DNA of 64,000 nt. Origin: Eubacterium barkeri (lineage in GTDB: Bacteria; Bacillota; Clostridia; Eubacteriales; Eubacteriaceae). Each line of letters starts with the position of its first letter. Position 1 is the first letter of the stretch. This document shows positions 49,978 to 57,295 of this stretch, one piece after another. The notes below the pieces were generated by a model. It had not been told where the DNA came from. It did no database searches and saw only the letters and a list, made by a program, of their open reading frames with translations. The DNA lies in contig NZ_FNOU01000001.1 of NCBI RefSeq assembly GCF_900107125.1, forward strand, positions 1-64,000, written 5' to 3'. Made by a program: the position numbers and the translations under genes.

Positions 49978-51351
49978 ATGGAACAGCATTTAGATGGAAA
50001 GACTGTGCTCTTGGGGCTCATGGGCTCTCCGGTGGGGCATTCCGGCTCTCCAGCCATGTACAACTACAGCTTTGCCCGGCTGGGCATCAACGCCGCCTAT
50101 CTGGCCTTCGACATTCCGGAAGACAAGGTCGGGGATGCCATCGCCGCCATGCGAACCCTTAAAATGCGGGGGATGAACGTCACCATGCCCGATAAACGGG
50201 CAGTGGTGCCCTACATGGATGCCTTGTCCCCGGCGGCTCGAATCATCGGGGCCTGTAACACCATCGTCAATGATGACGGGGTGCTTACCGGGCATATCAC
50301 CGATGGAGAGGGCTTCGTGCGAAATCTGGCGGAGCATGGCGTAGCCATTTCAGGAAAGCACATCGCTATTCTGGGAGCCGGCGGAGCCGGAACCGCCATC
50401 CAGGTACAATGTGCCCTGGACGGTGCCCGACGGGTGACGGTATTAAGCCGCCGAGGGGCATCCTTCACAGAAAACCAGAGGGTCATTCAGGCTCTGTCGG
50501 CCCATTGCCCGACCTGTACCCTGACTCTGGCTGATTTGGAGGACACCGGGATTTTGGCAGAAACTATGGCATCGGCCGATGTGCTGGTTAATGCCACCCC
50601 CCTGGGAATGGCGCCGGCTGTGGAAACCACCCCCATTACCGATGCGGCCCTTTTCCATGAAAACCTGGTGGTGGCAGACATCGTTTATAATCCCCGACAA
50701 ACACGGTTCATGGCCATGGCGGCAGCCGCTGGTGTGAGCCAGGTTATCGGTGGGATGGGGATGCTGCTGTGGCAGGGAGCGGCGGCCTTCAGGCTCTACA
50801 CCGGCCAGGAAATGCCGGCTTACGAGGTGATGGATCAGTTCTTTACCCCGAATATCTATTTGGTGGGCTTCATGGGAACCGGAAAGTCCGCCGTCTCAAA
50901 ATGGCTGGCAGAAAAAACCGAAAGGCCCCTGGTGGATACGGATGAGGCCATCAGCACGGAGGCCGGCCTGTCCATTGGGGATATTTTTTCAGAAAAGGGA
51001 GAACCTTATTTCAGAGATCTGGAAACCCGGCTGTTGGAAAAACTGGGGAAGACATCGGGGCAGATTATCTCCTGTGGCGGCGGCATCGTCCTGAACCCAG
51101 TCAATATTGACCTGATGAAAAAAAACGGCATCGTTGTCCAGCTTACCGCCACGCCTCAGACGGTGTATGAACGGGTGAAGGGCAGGGCGGACCGCCCGCT
51201 GCTGGCTGGACGCATGCACCTGGAAGGCATCGCTGGACTCATGGATGCACGCCGGGCGTACTACCAGGCAGCAGCTGATGTGGCGGTGACTACGGACGGC
51301 CGGTCCCTTAAAGCAATTGGGCAGGAAATTTTAGCCCGGACTGCCTTATAG
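49978..51351 (+). CDS. aroE-aroK: Fused shikimate dehydrogenase - shikimate kinase
   Basis: 457 residues. Residues 1-280 are shikimate dehydrogenase (AroE): GSPVGHSGSPAMYN, GMNVTMPDKRAV with the catalytic Lys, ACNTIV, NADP loop ILGAGGAGTAI, and VNATPLGM. Residues about 290-457 are shikimate kinase (AroK): Walker A GFMGTGKSA near 297, VDTDEAI, EPYFRDLE, SCGGGIVL, and the lid GRADRPLL. The fusion links two consecutive steps of the shikimate pathway (3-dehydroshikimate to shikimate to shikimate-3-phosphate). AGGAGGCGGGC precedes the ATG. The dehydrogenase domain looks closer to the YdiB/AroE-like branch than to E. coli AroE. Confidence 0.94.
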   Translation: MEQHLDGKTVLLGLMGSPVGHSGSPAMYNYSFARLGINAAYLAFDIPEDKVGDAIAAMRTLKMRGMNVTMPDKRAVVPYMDALSPAARIIGACNTIVNDDGVLTGHITDGEGFVRNLAEHGVAISGKHIAILGAGGAGTAIQVQCALDGARRVTVLSRRGASFTENQRVIQALSAHCPTCTLTLADLEDTGILAETMASADVLVNATPLGMAPAVETTPITDAALFHENLVVADIVYNPRQTRFMAMAAAAGVSQVIGGMGMLLWQGAAAFRLYTGQEMPAYEVMDQFFTPNIYLVGFMGTGKSAVSKWLAEKTERPLVDTDEAISTEAGLSIGDIFSEKGEPYFRDLETRLLEKLGKTSGQIISCGGGIVLNPVNIDLMKKNGIVVQLTATPQTVYERVKGRADRPLLAGRMHLEGIAGLMDARRAYYQAAADVAVTTDGRSLKAIGQEILARTAL

Positions 51352-51376
51352 GGCTCCGGGCTAAACCCATAAAGGT

Positions 51377-53317
51377 CTAAGCTCTGCTGGACGCCTGTAA
51401 AAAGTCCAGAAAGGTATTCTCTTCCAGGGGCTTACTGAAAAAGTATCCCTGGATCAGATTGCAGCCGCATTGTACGATGTAATCCAGCTGCTCCTGGGTT
51501 TCCACCCCCTCAGCCACCACATGGCGGTCCAGGGCCAGGAAGCCATGGACCAAATGCCGGAGAAAGTGTTCACTGTCCGGATTGCCCATCACCGTCCACA
51601 CCAGCCCTTTATCCAGCTTGATGGCATCGAAGGGAAGGCTGAGCAGGGCTTCGGTGTTGGAGTACCCTACCCCAAAATCGTCCAGGGCGAAGCCGATGCC
51701 CTCGGAGGAAATATCCTCCATGAAGCGGGTGATGAGATCGGTGCTTTCAATGAGAATGCGCTCGGTCAGCTCAATTTTAATGCGGGAAGGCGACACGTTC
51801 CCCTGGGCCAAAATATCGAGGATGCGTTCCTTTAAATCCGGCTGGAGAAACTGGAGGAAGGAGAAATTCACCGAAATACGGTCTAGAGGTACAAGGGTAT
51901 CGCTGCGGGCATCCATAATTTGAAAGAAATCGCAGACTTTTTTCAGGATATGATAGGTAATCTCGACAATCAAACCCGTTTCCTCGGCCACGGGGATGAA
52001 TTCATCGGGATACAAATGGGGGATCTCCTTCTGCTTCAACCGCAGCAGGGCTTCTGCCTGGGTAAAACGCTGGTCTTCAACCGACCAGATAGGCTGGTAC
52101 AAAAGCTCAAAGCCATCGGAAACGAGGGCTTTTTTTAGTGCCGCCTTCACCGCTTCCCGGCGGTTTTCCGCAGCCCGAAGCTGGGGCTCATACCGGCAGT
52201 ACAGCATCTCCGGATTTTTCTTACACTCCGCCAGGGCATACTCCATCCCGCGGATGGCCGTATCCAGGGAACCCTCTGCATAGGCGATATCGGCAACGGC
52301 GATGGCGGCAGAGGTCCGGAGTTCGACCATGTCCATCTGCCAGGCCTGATCGAAACGGTCATGGATCTGGGTGAGGAGGTCCTCTGTCCTTGGAAGGTCG
52401 GTACCGGTCAGCATAAAGGTAAAACGATCTCCGCTTGTGCGGTAAACAGGGATATCCCCCAGGGTGGCTTTCAGGAAGAGTGCCAGTTGACACAGCAGGG
52501 CATCCCCCGTTTGTTGTCCGAAGTGGGCGTTGACATTTTTAAACTCGTTGAGGGAGACCACCACGGCGCAGGCGGGACGATTGGCCTGGATGACGGCGGT
52601 GGCGTCCTTTAAAAAGACGCTGCGGTTCAGCAGCCCCGTCAGTGGGTCGATGGATAGCCGGGTGCTCTGGAGGTAAAGGTACAAAATGAGCGCAGAAATC
52701 ATAGAAGCACTGCCAGTCAGAATGACATGGGGAAAGAATTTCTGGAGAAAAACAAAAATAAAGGCGATGACGGGAAAGACCAGAAGGATGGCCATGACCC
52801 GGCGTTCCACCCGACGCCGCAAGGCGATGGTCAAAATCAGGCACCCTAGACAGTAGACGTAAAAAACCAGATAAGTAATGGCGATGGCGCTTCCCTGAGT
52901 GTACCCCACACCGGGTGTGACCTGGTAAATCAGGCCGTGCCAGGGGTTGGTCAGCACCATGGCCAGGTAAAGCAGATAAGGGAAGCAGCAGAAATACCAC
53001 AGGGGGTGGATGGCCTTGGCTTTTTGGTCATAACAGAGTACGGCGGCCGTATAATAAAAATAGACAATGGCGATGAGGGGCGTTACCGCAAAATATAAGG
53101 TGGTGGTACCAGAAACTAGCCAAAGGGGCAGGTTTTGGTAGTTGTAGAGCATGTAGGTGGAGGATAGAGTGCAGAAGATGGAGACAAAAATTACCCACAG
53201 ACTGAGATTGAAAATTTGGTCCCTTAGGGAGAAAGTATAATGACTTCGGCGGGAGTATAAAATGATAATGCAGATCATGGTGAGGGAAAGCCACTCACCC
53301 ACAAGGTTCCAAACCAT
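51377..53317 (-). CDS. Membrane GGDEF-EAL protein, probable c-di-GMP phosphodiesterase
   Basis: 646 residues, the same plan as the protein at 30517-32460: about seven N-terminal membrane segments, a GGDEF-fold domain with SGDRF near residue 293 in place of GGDEF, and an EAL domain with EALLRL near 421, ISVNFS, IELTER, LDDFGVGYSN, AIKLDK, VVAEGVET and GYFFSKPL. The cyclase site is degenerate; the phosphodiesterase residues are kept. It may lower c-di-GMP in response to a membrane signal. It converges with aroE-aroK. Confidence 0.9.
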   Translation of the reverse strand: MVWNLVGEWLSLTMICIIILYSRRSHYTFSLRDQIFNLSLWVIFVSIFCTLSSTYMLYNYQNLPLWLVSGTTTLYFAVTPLIAIVYFYYTAAVLCYDQKAKAIHPLWYFCCFPYLLYLAMVLTNPWHGLIYQVTPGVGYTQGSAIAITYLVFYVYCLGCLILTIALRRRVERRVMAILLVFPVIAFIFVFLQKFFPHVILTGSASMISALILYLYLQSTRLSIDPLTGLLNRSVFLKDATAVIQANRPACAVVVSLNEFKNVNAHFGQQTGDALLCQLALFLKATLGDIPVYRTSGDRFTFMLTGTDLPRTEDLLTQIHDRFDQAWQMDMVELRTSAAIAVADIAYAEGSLDTAIRGMEYALAECKKNPEMLYCRYEPQLRAAENRREAVKAALKKALVSDGFELLYQPIWSVEDQRFTQAEALLRLKQKEIPHLYPDEFIPVAEETGLIVEITYHILKKVCDFFQIMDARSDTLVPLDRISVNFSFLQFLQPDLKERILDILAQGNVSPSRIKIELTERILIESTDLITRFMEDISSEGIGFALDDFGVGYSNTEALLSLPFDAIKLDKGLVWTVMGNPDSEHFLRHLVHGFLALDRHVVAEGVETQEQLDYIVQCGCNLIQGYFFSKPLEENTFLDFLQASSRA

Positions 53318-53407
53318 AACGAAAGATGCTCCTTCTCTAATCTTAGATAAATCTTAATTCAGTATAACATGGTTTTCAGAAAAAAAGAACATAAATAAGC
53401 TTCAACC

Positions 53408-53445
53408 ATAAAAAAAGAGACGTCCTGTGGGGCACGTCCCTCATT
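53408..53445 (-). terminator. Intrinsic terminator of the cdd1 gene
   Basis: Minus strand GGGACGT...ACGTCTC (one G-T pair) with loop GCCCCACAGG, followed by seven T. Confidence 0.7.
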
Positions 53446-53450
53446 GATGA

Positions 53451-53741
53451 TTATTGATCCTTCCAATACAGCCAGTGCAGTTTTTCCGGGTCCGGTTTTT
53501 CGGTATTGGCATAGTACACCGCACAGCGGTATTTGTACAGTCGGCTCCGGTCCATACAGCGCCCTCGGGTCAGGCATTCTTTTTCATAAATGGTCTCTGG
53601 GTTTACACCCTGCAGGGATTTCAGCGTTCGGAACCCCAAGCGGATTAGCGATCCCTCGACTTCTTCGCCGATTTCCGGAATCTTGTGCAAATCACTCTTC
53701 ATCCGGCTCATGCGCTGCCGGAGTGTCGTCATTGTACCCAT
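53451..53741 (-). CDS. Cdd1-like helix-hairpin-helix protein
   Basis: 96 residues of the Cdd1 (pathogenicity-locus) family. LHKIPEIGEEVEGSLIRLGF is a helix-hairpin-helix, and the C-terminal YKYRCAVYYANTEKPDPEKL is the family signature. The fold implies DNA or protein binding; the role is not known. GAAGGAT precedes the chosen ATG, and the frame extends 15 codons further only without a ribosome site. Monocistronic, ending in its own terminator. Confidence 0.88.
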   Translation of the reverse strand: MGTMTTLRQRMSRMKSDLHKIPEIGEEVEGSLIRLGFRTLKSLQGVNPETIYEKECLTRGRCMDRSRLYKYRCAVYYANTEKPDPEKLHWLYWKDQ

Positions 53742-53864
53742 TTTATATCCTTCGTTCCTCCATGGTTTATCAGTTAATATCCACAAATAGTAACATCATT
53801 GTAACCAAAAAGCTACTGTTATTTTATAAAAACATGAAAAAACACAAAAAATTTTCACAAGTTT

Positions 53865-54320
53865 TTATAATTTTGCACCACATTTCCCACAAAAGTTGGT
53901 TCCTGGCGGATTGGTGTGTCCGCATTCCGGACAGGTCTGATCCCCCAGCTTGGCACCGCAGCTGCTGCAATATTGACTATCGGGTGGATTTTCCTGTCCG
54001 CAGACCGGGCAGGTCTGGGCTTCGAACATGTCTTTAAAGCTCTGGCCGTTCTGACCCTTGGCCGCATCGATGATGGCCTGGGCTTCAGCCATTTGATCCA
54101 AAAGCTCCCGCAGCTGGAGGGCGGTGTCCCCATAGGCGGTGTCCCCATCCCGGGCCAGGGCCATCTTGCCAATTTCGGCGTAGAGGGCATCGGTTCGTTT
54201 TTTTAATTCCACAACGGTTCCCCGGGCCGTTAAAAATTTTATGGTGGGATCGTCCTTGGGGAACAGGTTGGACAGGCCTTTCATCAGGTTGTCCAATCCT
54301 TCGCTGAATAAATCGCTCAT
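53865..54320 (-). CDS. Double zinc-ribbon protein
   Basis: 151 residues. The N-terminal 100 residues are helical (LFSEGLDNLMKGLSNLFPKD, then a coiled-coil-like stretch). The C-terminus has two zinc ribbons, CPVCGQENPPDSQYCSSCG and CPECGHTNPPGTNFCGKCG, each with two CxxC pairs. Such proteins are common in Bacillota and act as small scaffold or regulatory proteins. AGGAGGTAACGACA is an excellent ribosome site for this ATG. Confidence 0.85.
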   Translation of the reverse strand: MSDLFSEGLDNLMKGLSNLFPKDDPTIKFLTARGTVVELKKRTDALYAEIGKMALARDGDTAYGDTALQLRELLDQMAEAQAIIDAAKGQNGQSFKDMFEAQTCPVCGQENPPDSQYCSSCGAKLGDQTCPECGHTNPPGTNFCGKCGAKL

Positions 54321-54381
54321 TGTCGTTACCTCCTCATTCTTTTCCCTATTATACACCGGTCAGGGGATAAAAGCATTAAGT

Positions 54382-54540
54382 TTATGGGGTGGTTTCCGCC
54401 GGAAAGGTAAAGGTCCCTGTGGCGGTGGCGGTGAGCTGATCCCAGGCGCAGTAGGTACTGGTGATGGAGAAGCCGCAGAGGCCCAGAAAGAGACCTAACA
54501 GAATGAGCAATAGGGCTGTGTTTAACCGAAAGCGTTTCAT
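54382..54540 (-). CDS. 52-residue exported peptide, candidate SipW substrate
   Basis: A short gene whose ATG overlaps the stop of the signal peptidase gene (ATGA), with AAGGAGGACAAACC as ribosome site, so it is translationally coupled to it. Residues 7-25 are hydrophobic (LLLILLGLFLGLCGF), and the segment after the predicted cut, STYCAWDQLTATATGTFTF, parallels AGSFAAWDVLSDKGSATVTY of the TasA-like protein upstream. It is therefore a probable second substrate of the peptidase, about 25 residues when mature. No known homologue recognised. Confidence 0.7.
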   Translation of the reverse strand: MKRFRLNTALLLILLGLFLGLCGFSITSTYCAWDQLTATATGTFTFPAETTP

Positions 54541-55355
54541 GGTTTGTCCTCCTTCGTAATCGTAACGGTGTAATTAACAATATTGCCGGATTTTTCAAAG
54601 GGCCAGTGCCATTTAAGGCGCCCTTTTGGGGGGATTTCGGGCATGGGCTGGCGCAGGCACTGGGTTTTATCCCCAGAGTACCACACCTGGACCGCCATGG
54701 TGGCGCCGGTGCAGGCCTGGGGGTTGGGATTAAGGAGCACCCCCCGGAGTTCACCGCCCCGGAGGTGGATATCGTCCAGGCGCAGGGGTTTGGCCAGATT
54801 AAGGCCCTTTTGGCTGAAGTGCTCGGCGGCGTCCAGACGGCGCCAGATGAGGGTGTTGATGACCCAGATGATGCCAAGGATACCCAGTTCTATAAGGCCG
54901 AAGGGGCTGCGCCAGAAGAGGATGAAGCGGCCGATCCAGGGGATGGCCAGGACGACGGTGCCCAGGACATCGGAGGGGGTGGTGCTGTAGTCGTCGTAGC
55001 GGTCCAGGATTTCGGACTGGGTGCGCACCCACAGGCCGTCCTGGGTGGATTGGAGCTCTTTATAATAGTGGGTGAAGATTTCATTGGCCCGGAGGTCGTC
55101 GACTTTAAAGGTGATGATGTCATCGGGCTTCAGGGTATGGAAGTTTTCAATGGTGATGGTGCGGTCGATGACCAGGGTGCCCGGGGGCAGGGTGTCCTTC
55201 ATGCTGTCGGTCATGATGATATAGGGGCGGTAGCCGATGACCTGGGCCAGCTGTTCCGGGACGGTCAGGGACAGGGCCGTATAGCCCCCAATGATCAGGA
55301 TGAGCAGCAGGGTGAGGCAAGATTTGATTTTTTGAAAGGTGGTTTTGTCGGTCAT
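54537..55355 (-). CDS. SipW-like (ER-type) signal peptidase I
   Basis: 272 residues. An N-terminal membrane helix is followed by the nucleophile motif YIIMTDSMKDTLPPG (Ser51) and a His general base in IFTHYYKE (His96), the Ser/His arrangement of SipW and archaeal/ER-type enzymes rather than Ser/Lys. A second helix pair near 135-170 and a C-terminal extracytoplasmic domain of about 95 residues follow, longer than usual for SipW. In Bacillus, SipW matures the biofilm fibre protein TasA; here a TasA/camelysin-like gene is immediately upstream. AGAGAGG precedes the ATG. Confidence 0.82.
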   Translation of the reverse strand: MTDKTTFQKIKSCLTLLLILIIGGYTALSLTVPEQLAQVIGYRPYIIMTDSMKDTLPPGTLVIDRTITIENFHTLKPDDIITFKVDDLRANEIFTHYYKELQSTQDGLWVRTQSEILDRYDDYSTTPSDVLGTVVLAIPWIGRFILFWRSPFGLIELGILGIIWVINTLIWRRLDAAEHFSQKGLNLAKPLRLDDIHLRGGELRGVLLNPNPQACTGATMAVQVWYSGDKTQCLRQPMPEIPPKGRLKWHWPFEKSGNIVNYTVTITKEDKP

Positions 55356-55389
55356 GGGTACCTCTCTACTAGGGTGCGGAAATGGGGGC

Positions 55390-55489
55390 GGCTGTCCGCT
55401 GCTGGTGTCTTGTCCCGCTCATGCTCGACGGACAGGCTGTGCCTGTTCGTCTCAAAATCGCGTGGACAAGACACCAGCCACGGACAGCC
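55390..55489. repeat. Large nested inverted repeat between tasA-like and sipW-like genes
   Basis: Outer arms GGCTGTCCG-ctg-CTGGTGTCTTGTCC (55390-55415) and GGACAAGACACCAG-cca-CGGACAGCC (55464-55489) pair over 23 bp with one 3-nt internal mismatch. A second hairpin inside, GACGGACAGGC/GCCTGTTCGTC (55427-55437 and 55441-55451), also pairs over 11 bp. No T run follows, so it is not a normal terminator. It may be a structured RNA in the sipW leader, a protein site or a palindromic mobile repeat. Confidence 0.85.
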
Positions 55490-55518
55490 TGGGAGTCGGA
55501 AATACCGCCTAGTTGGTT

Positions 55519-55543
55519 TGAAAAAAGCCATCCGAGGATGGCT
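55519..55543 (-). terminator. Terminator of the TasA-like gene
   Basis: Minus strand AGCCATC-ctcg-GATGGCT followed by TTTTTTC, 35 nt after the stop codon. Confidence 0.8.
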
Positions 55544-55577
55544 GAAATTAAGGACTATTATCAATAAAGATGATAAA

Positions 55578-56126
55578 TCATGATTTTGCTATTAAAGTAG
55601 CAGTTGCTTCTAGGGTTAAAGTTTTACCAGCAAGAGTAGCGCTATCAGCCGTAGACTTTGGAGTTGCAGTAATCACATAAGAGTTACCCGACTCGCCGAG
55701 AGTAATGCTCGAATCAGTTACACTCCCTGATGTGACAGTACCTAGAGGTTGTTCACCCTTGCTAACAGTAAAATCAAAATTACTGGTTAAATTACTTTCA
55801 CCCTCTTTTACAGTTATATCTAATTTCAATTGGCTGTTGGATGTGGTAATTCCTGTTTCATTGTCTGAGACAACAAATTTCGCATCGCCGGTAGTAATCG
55901 TTGGACCCGTAGTTTCATTTAGATCAGACACTGTTGCAACTTTGGGAATTGATGCAGTAAATGTCGAGGCAGTAACTGTGACCGGTGAACGATAGGTTAC
56001 GGTTGCACTTCCTTTATCACTTAACACATCCCAAGCCGCAAAACTCCCCGCCACTGTGACAACCACCGCCAATGCGGTGACGATCCCTAGGATCGCTTTA
56101 CTTGATAAAAATTTTGTTCCCTTCAT
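55578..56126 (-). CDS. TasA/camelysin-like exported protein with SipW-type signal
   Basis: 182 residues. Signal region KAILGIVTALAVVVTVAGSF and then AAWDVLSDKGSATVTY, the pattern of SipW-dependent signal peptides. The mature part is beta-rich, made almost wholly of Thr, Ser, Val and Asp, as in secreted fibre-forming proteins. It precedes the SipW-like peptidase gene with its own terminator between, so it can be expressed at higher level. The start is ATG with AGGAGG 9 nt upstream; a TTG just before it is less likely. Role in biofilm matrix or surface fibres is inferred from the family. Confidence 0.75.
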   Translation of the reverse strand: MKGTKFLSSKAILGIVTALAVVVTVAGSFAAWDVLSDKGSATVTYRSPVTVTASTFTASIPKVATVSDLNETTGPTITTGDAKFVVSDNETGITTSNSQLKLDITVKEGESNLTSNFDFTVSKGEQPLGTVTSGSVTDSSITLGESGNSYVITATPKSTADSATLAGKTLTLEATATLIAKS

Positions 56127-56236
56127 CAATCTATTCCTCCTCTTGTTTAGAATCGTTTGATTAAGGATTATTATATCAGCATGGGGTGGAAAAAGCGATT
56201 ACCGGGTGTGGGGGTGGGAATCATGCTTTTTGGGTA

Positions 56237-57160
56237 TCACGGGGTTTGGTGGTAATAGGCGATGACGGCATCCCGTAGGGTCTGGGCTTCCGGGGGGATG
56301 GCCTGGAGGCGGCGGGAGTGGACGCTGACGAGGGTGAGTTCATCGGCGGTGCCGGTGATGGGGCGGGTAAGGATGCCGGCTTTGGCGAATTCCCGGGCCT
56401 GGAGGGTGTTGCCCAGAAGGAGGGTGCCGGGGGTCCGCAGGAAGCGGACGATGCTGTGGTAGTGGCTGATGGTGAGGGTCTGGGAGAACCGGGGGAAGCC
56501 GTAGGTTTCGATGAGGGGACCCCAGGAGAGGTAGTCGTAGTAGTCCGGGGGGGTACGGAGGAGTCGGTGGTCGGAGAGGCTGCCGGGGTCGATGGTGTCG
56601 GTCTGGGCCAGGGGGTCGCCGTTGTTGAAGTGGACGGCGATGGCGGCACTGGCAATGGGATAGCAGATGAGTTCCCGGAGCTCGAGTCCCCGGTGGACGG
56701 CGGTTTCAATGCCGCGGTGCAGGAGGAAAAGACCGACGTCAATCTGGCCTTCAGCCAGGCGGTCGAGGAGGGTTTCGGTGCTGGTTTCTTCCAGGGCCAG
56801 AGTGATATGTTGGGCGGTCATGCTGTTGACGGCATCGGCGATGAGGCTATCGGGAAAAAGCAGGCCGGAGATGGCCATGCGCAGGGATTTCTGGATGGGG
56901 GTGGCAGATTCCAGCTGAAGCTTGGACAGGGTATCGGCCTGGTTCACGATGGAACGGGCGTAGTAATAGACATCCTGGCCGGCCTGGGTCAGGAGCATGC
57001 CCTGGGGGCTTCGGATAAAGAGCTGGGCACCCAGTTCTTCTTCCAGACTGTGGATGGCCCGGGAGAGGTTGGGCTGGGAGTTGTACAGTTCGGCAGCAGC
57101 CTTTCGGATGCTTTGGGTATCGGCGACGGCCACAAAGTAGCGGAGGGTGGTTAGCTTCAT
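56237..57160 (-). CDS. LysR family transcriptional regulator
   Basis: 307 residues. N-terminal winged helix: LRYFVAVADTQSIRKAAAEL, NSQPNLSRAIHSLEEELGAQLF, then a periplasmic-binding-protein-like effector domain. AAGGAATCC precedes the ATG. It is divergent from the large surface protein gene, with 135 nt between the start codons, which is the usual layout for a LysR regulator and its target. The effector is unknown. The gene is strikingly GC-rich at third codon positions, so it produces long spurious open frames on the other strand. Confidence 0.92.
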   Translation of the reverse strand: MKLTTLRYFVAVADTQSIRKAAAELYNSQPNLSRAIHSLEEELGAQLFIRSPQGMLLTQAGQDVYYYARSIVNQADTLSKLQLESATPIQKSLRMAISGLLFPDSLIADAVNSMTAQHITLALEETSTETLLDRLAEGQIDVGLFLLHRGIETAVHRGLELRELICYPIASAAIAVHFNNGDPLAQTDTIDPGSLSDHRLLRTPPDYYDYLSWGPLIETYGFPRFSQTLTISHYHSIVRFLRTPGTLLLGNTLQAREFAKAGILTRPITGTADELTLVSVHSRRLQAIPPEAQTLRDAVIAYYHQTP

Positions 57161-57295
57161 AAAGGATTCCTTAAGTTTTCTTTAATTATATCAGAAAAGT
57201 GGCTGGATGGGAAAGAAAAATGGATATTGCATAAAAGATTAAAAAGGAGTATGATTAATAAAAAGTACAGGAGTATTTTTAAAAGGAGAACTGTG

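Noticed and set aside
54606-55583. 325-codon plus-strand frame over the signal peptidase gene
   Set aside because: Product is a low-complexity Gly/Asp/Gln string produced by third-position GC bias; the minus strand has Ser/His signal peptidase motifs and a ribosome site.
56318-57154. 278-codon plus-strand frame over the LysR gene
   Set aside because: Same cause; the protein is Gly/Glu/Asp-rich nonsense, while the minus strand is a textbook LysR.
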